Shown here: positions 61,744 through 64,000 of the stretch, in pieces
How the letters are laid out: each line of letters begins with the position of its first letter
Numbering within the stretch: the first letter of the stretch is position 1
NCBI GenBank assembly: GCA_037892765.1
Contig: JBBKBW010000004.1
Strand: one strand, 5' to 3'
Length of the DNA stretch: 64,000 bases
Source of the DNA: Clostridium_AQ sp900552125
GTDB taxonomy: Bacteria > Bacillota_I > Bacilli_A > Erysipelotrichales > Erysipelotrichaceae
Position numbers and translations under genes: made by a program
Notes under the pieces: model-generated
Told to the model about the DNA's origin: nothing
What the model saw: the letters and a program-made list of their open reading frames with translations, nothing else
Databases searched by the model: none

Positions 61744-62606
61744 CGTGCGTGATCACCAACTTCTTTATTTTTTTGTTTTGTTTGTTCTTGCTGTGCATAT
61801 AACCCTTGCTCTACTCGGTTAGAAATCTTTGAGAAAACTTTTCTCATTTGTTCAAACTCTCTTTTTATCACTTTTGGTTCTTTTGAAAAGAAGTGCTCAT
61901 TACAATCATTCAAGAATAGCGTATTGCGATTCTCTAATCCAAATTTGTTGGAGATCATATAAGCACAGCTTTCGGATAAGAACATGGTTTGTTGTCTATC
62001 TCTATCTTTGTTGCTAAATTCCACTACACAATATTCACGAATTAATCCATGCAGTAATTCCGCTTGTGTTTGTCCTGCTTTGACGTAGATCTTGTTTGAT
62101 TCCGGATCAAAATATACCTTGCTTGGTAACTTCGAGTCATCTGTAACAACTTCTGGTTGAACATCAGCACGATAAAGAAGAGCACTTACAAGTTCAGATG
62201 TTTCATAAGTTGCTGGTGTTGGAGGATTATTCAGTCCACTAATCTGTGAAATATCGAAAACATATTTTGGATTGTAGCTGATTTTTCGATTTCCATTTTT
62301 AGTCACATATTCATTGCCCGGTTCAAGGATCTGAATTCCTTTTTCACCTTTCTTGATATATTTTTGTTCTTCACGCCAATGCACGATGTCCTTTAATAAA
62401 GTTGCTTTTGGATTTTGTTTCATGACCAATAGTGTATTTGTTGGTGTATATCCTAGGCGTGATTGTAAATCTAGATAGATCTTGTACTGCTGTGAACTTT
62501 CAACAGCTTTCTCCACTTGATGATTCGCCATATCAAATAGTGCTTTTCTTCTTTCTTGCATCATTTTCGCAAAATCTGCTTTTGACATTCTATTTTCTTC
62601 GTTCAT
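61740..62606 (-). CDS. ArdC-like single-strand DNA-binding protein without zinc-protease motif
   Basis: The 288-residue protein has the ArdC N-terminal domain (about 40-125): YKIYLDLQSRLGYTPTNTLL, WREEQKYIKKGEKGIQILEP and YVFDISQISG. ArdC proteins bind single-stranded DNA and protect incoming plasmid DNA. The C-terminal half has LLHGLIREYCVVEF where active ArdC proteases have HExxH, so the catalytic motif is lost. It would act on the transferred strand in the recipient. Confidence 0.8.
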   Translation of the reverse strand: MNEENRMSKADFAKMMQERRKALFDMANHQVEKAVESSQQYKIYLDLQSRLGYTPTNTLLVMKQNPKATLLKDIVHWREEQKYIKKGEKGIQILEPGNEYVTKNGNRKISYNPKYVFDISQISGLNNPPTPATYETSELVSALLYRADVQPEVVTDDSKLPSKVYFDPESNKIYVKAGQTQAELLHGLIREYCVVEFSNKDRDRQQTMFLSESCAYMISNKFGLENRNTLFLNDCNEHFFSKEPKVIKREFEQMRKVFSKISNRVEQGLYAQQEQTKQKNKEVGDHAR

Positions 62607-62607
62607 C

Positions 62608-63348
62608 TTATCTTACCTTACCTTTCTTTGTTGAACTTTTTTGTTTTGATTTTGTTGGTTGTTTAGAATGATATCTTTGTTCATTTTTCTTTTGATATTT
62701 CTTTAGCTTTTCACGAACAGAAAGTCGAATATCTTCCTTATCTTTTATTCTCTTTGAGAAACGCTCGGACTGATTTTTTTTCTTCTTTTCTGCCCGAGCG
62801 AGGGTGGGGTTTATTTCTTGTTCCTTCCTTTTTGTTTCTGGTTCTTTTGTAGAAGCCATCAGGGTTTTGACTAACTCATCATGATCTTTTTCATTAAGAA
62901 GGGGAATATCCTTCAATGGATCTTGACGTTCATTCATGATGGATTCTCTTATTGCTTTGGTATCGATAGTAGCTAATTCAAATTTATCAACGATACGACT
63001 GATCTTTGAAGCATCTTCGGCACGAACCATGATGTCGCATATTCCATCGGTATTGTTCTTTTCTTTTAGAACGGAGTAGAGCACACCATATCGTTTAGCT
63101 TCTTCACAGAATTTTTTGAGATCGCTATGTCTGATGGCAAATACTTTCAACTCTTTTCCTGACTTCAACATTGCATCAAGTCGAGTTTTTCCTTTGACTT
63201 TTTTCTTGTCGGTGATGATGGCATAAAGAGTTGCCGCAAGAGAACGGGAAACACCTCCGCCTGCTTTCATTGCAATCTCAGCCGCGACTTCAATACCTTG
63301 TAAGGTCATCCTTGTCATTTGATCTGCTGTTTCTCCACCTGTTGTCAT
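62608..63348 (-). CDS. PcfB family protein (DUF3801)
   Basis: The 246-residue protein has a PcfB-like core (about 1-135): MTLQGIEVAAEIAMKAGGGV, LKVFAIRHSDLKKFCEEAKRYGVLY and ICDIMVRAEDASKISRIVD. The C-terminal half is a basic, charged tail. PcfB is a relaxosome accessory protein in pCF10-type transfer. The start lies inside the end of the relaxase gene (59-base overlap). Confidence 0.9.
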   Translation of the reverse strand: MTTGGETADQMTRMTLQGIEVAAEIAMKAGGGVSRSLAATLYAIITDKKKVKGKTRLDAMLKSGKELKVFAIRHSDLKKFCEEAKRYGVLYSVLKEKNNTDGICDIMVRAEDASKISRIVDKFELATIDTKAIRESIMNERQDPLKDIPLLNEKDHDELVKTLMASTKEPETKRKEQEINPTLARAEKKKKNQSERFSKRIKDKEDIRLSVREKLKKYQKKNEQRYHSKQPTKSKQKSSTKKGKVR

Positions 63349-64000
63349 TTTGGTTTTCCTCCTTTTCTGATTCTTTGATTTGTATTATTTTATCTTCCAT
63401 GATCTTGGAACGTTTCTTTATCCTTTCATAGAGCACCACCTCCTTTCGTAACGATTTGATTTGATTAGTTAGAGAATCAATTTGTTGTTGCAAGTTGTCT
63501 TTGGTTTCAACATCATGACATCGTTTCACTTTGTTGTATAAACAGCGTCGTTGTTTTTCCATATCCAGTTTTGAGGATTGAGTTTGTTTTTCTTGCATAA
63601 AAAAATCTTCATAGGTGTTGATGTGTTTCTTACCCATGAAGGTGACTTCCTCTGTAATTTGATCGAGCTTCAATAAATCTCGCTTAATCAATGGATGGAT
63701 TCTTTGTTTAGTTGAATGCTTTGGTAATACACCTAGAAGATATAAATAGCGAAAATATAATGCTCGAAATCCTGTGATCTTTTTCGTGTTTTTGAAATCT
63801 CCTTTTAGGATGATTTTGTTAGTGTGTCTAGGTTCTTCAAAATGAGCAGGTTTCTTTTGATAGATTCTTATCAGGATATTTTCCATTTCATAAGATCCAT
63901 CTTTTGTAAGGTTTTGAAGTCTAAAAGCACGCTTGCTATCTTTATGTTTAAGGGAAATATATTTCTTTCCAAATCGAAGTGTATATCCCATTTCTTCAAG
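63290..64000 (-). CDS. Relaxase, C-terminal part (5' end outside window)
   Basis: The frame is open to the window edge; the last bases read LEEMGYTLRFGKKYISLK in the leftward direction. The visible part (at least 236 residues) has the features of the C-terminal region of Firmicute relaxases: YEMENILIRIYQKKP, GFRALYFRYLYLLGVLP, and a long coiled coil (about 150-215 of the visible part). The nuclease domain with the catalytic Tyr and His triad would lie beyond position 64000. It is the first visible gene of the leftward transfer operon. Confidence 0.85.
   Translation of the reverse strand, partial: LEEMGYTLRFGKKYISLKHKDSKRAFRLQNLTKDGSYEMENILIRIYQKKPAHFEEPRHTNKIILKGDFKNTKKITGFRALYFRYLYLLGVLPKHSTKQRIHPLIKRDLLKLDQITEEVTFMGKKHINTYEDFFMQEKQTQSSKLDMEKQRRCLYNKVKRCHDVETKDNLQQQIDSLTNQIKSLRKEVVLYERIKKRSKIMEDKIIQIKESEKEENQNDNRWRNSRSNDKDDLTRY

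Larger units (their letters stand above)
9020..64000. mobile_element. Integrative and conjugative element, left end to window edge
   Basis: Integrase, excisionase-like and MobC-like genes lie at the left end next to guaA. A type IV secretion transfer module (relaxase part, PcfB, VirD4, VirB6, PrgI, VirB4, cell-wall hydrolase) lies at 51-64 kb. Between them are accessory genes: restriction-modification, immunity array, SOS-like regulator and a large NTPase. No second integrase or internal element boundary is seen, so I infer a single element. The right end and the 5' part of the relaxase are outside the window. Confidence 0.8.

Noticed and set aside
1..64000. CRISPR array, rRNA or tRNA genes
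   Set aside because: No regularly spaced repeats of 25-40 bases and no cloverleaf-like or rRNA-like segments were seen on reading through the window; the repeats present are long duplications and hsdS motifs.

Overview
The window looks like a low-GC Gram-positive gut bacterium. This is inferred from the AT-rich, strongly purine-biased coding strands, the strong GGAGG ribosome sites, a guanine riboswitch in front of a purine permease, and the gene families present. The Erysipelotrichia fit best, but no rRNA or other phylogenetic marker is in the window. Positions 1-9.07 kb are ordinary chromosome: a pyridoxamine-phosphate-oxidase-like protein, an iron alcohol dehydrogenase, an S9 oligopeptidase, a class I/II aminotransferase coupled to an S51 peptidase-like gene, a riboswitch-controlled NCS2 purine permease, and guaA.

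From the 3' end of guaA (about 9.02 kb) to past the right edge, the sequence reads as one integrative and conjugative element (ICE). The left end carries candidate integrase arm sites, tandem terminators, a MobC-like protein, a tyrosine integrase and an excisionase-like protein. A MazF-type toxin, a sigma-like regulator and a complete type I restriction-modification system (hsdM-hsdS-hsdR) follow. Downstream of hsdR lies a spare, promoterless hsdS target-recognition fragment. The right end (51.1-64 kb, leftward) is the transfer module: the 3' part of a relaxase, PcfB, an ArdC-like protein, VirD4, a VirB2-like small protein, VirB6/TrbL, PrgI, VirB4 and a CwlT-like cell-wall hydrolase. Two cargo pairs sit inside that module: a RelA/SpoT-domain protein with a DUF6718-like partner, and a winged-helix/DUF6994-like protein with a small unknown partner.

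The most striking region is 20.9-45.1 kb. It holds about 25 rightward, closely spaced genes, almost all resembling immunity proteins of polymorphic toxin systems: Imm17, ankyrin, DUF2262, DUF4261, YwqG/DUF1963, DUF5713, DUF6572, DUF4241, an LRR-NTF2 fusion, DUF6881, DUF6547, DUF4274, CbrC, SUKH, SF0329, barstar, and an 1828-residue multi-domain polyimmunity protein. I can recognise no toxin gene among them. It therefore looks like an orphan immunity array, analogous in concept to the acquired interbacterial defence clusters of Bacteroidales, but carried on a conjugative element of a Firmicute. Base composition shifts along it, several remnants are present, and partial copies of a yolD-umuC locus flank it, all suggesting stepwise growth by recombination.

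To the right of the array an intact yolD-umuC pair is divergent from a LexA/CI-like S24 regulator. The shared promoter region has two identical 13-bp candidate operators 42 bp apart. Next comes a large STAND/NACHT-like NTPase, a candidate anti-phage protein of unassigned type. Family names given here are from recognition of sequence patterns; no database search was run.
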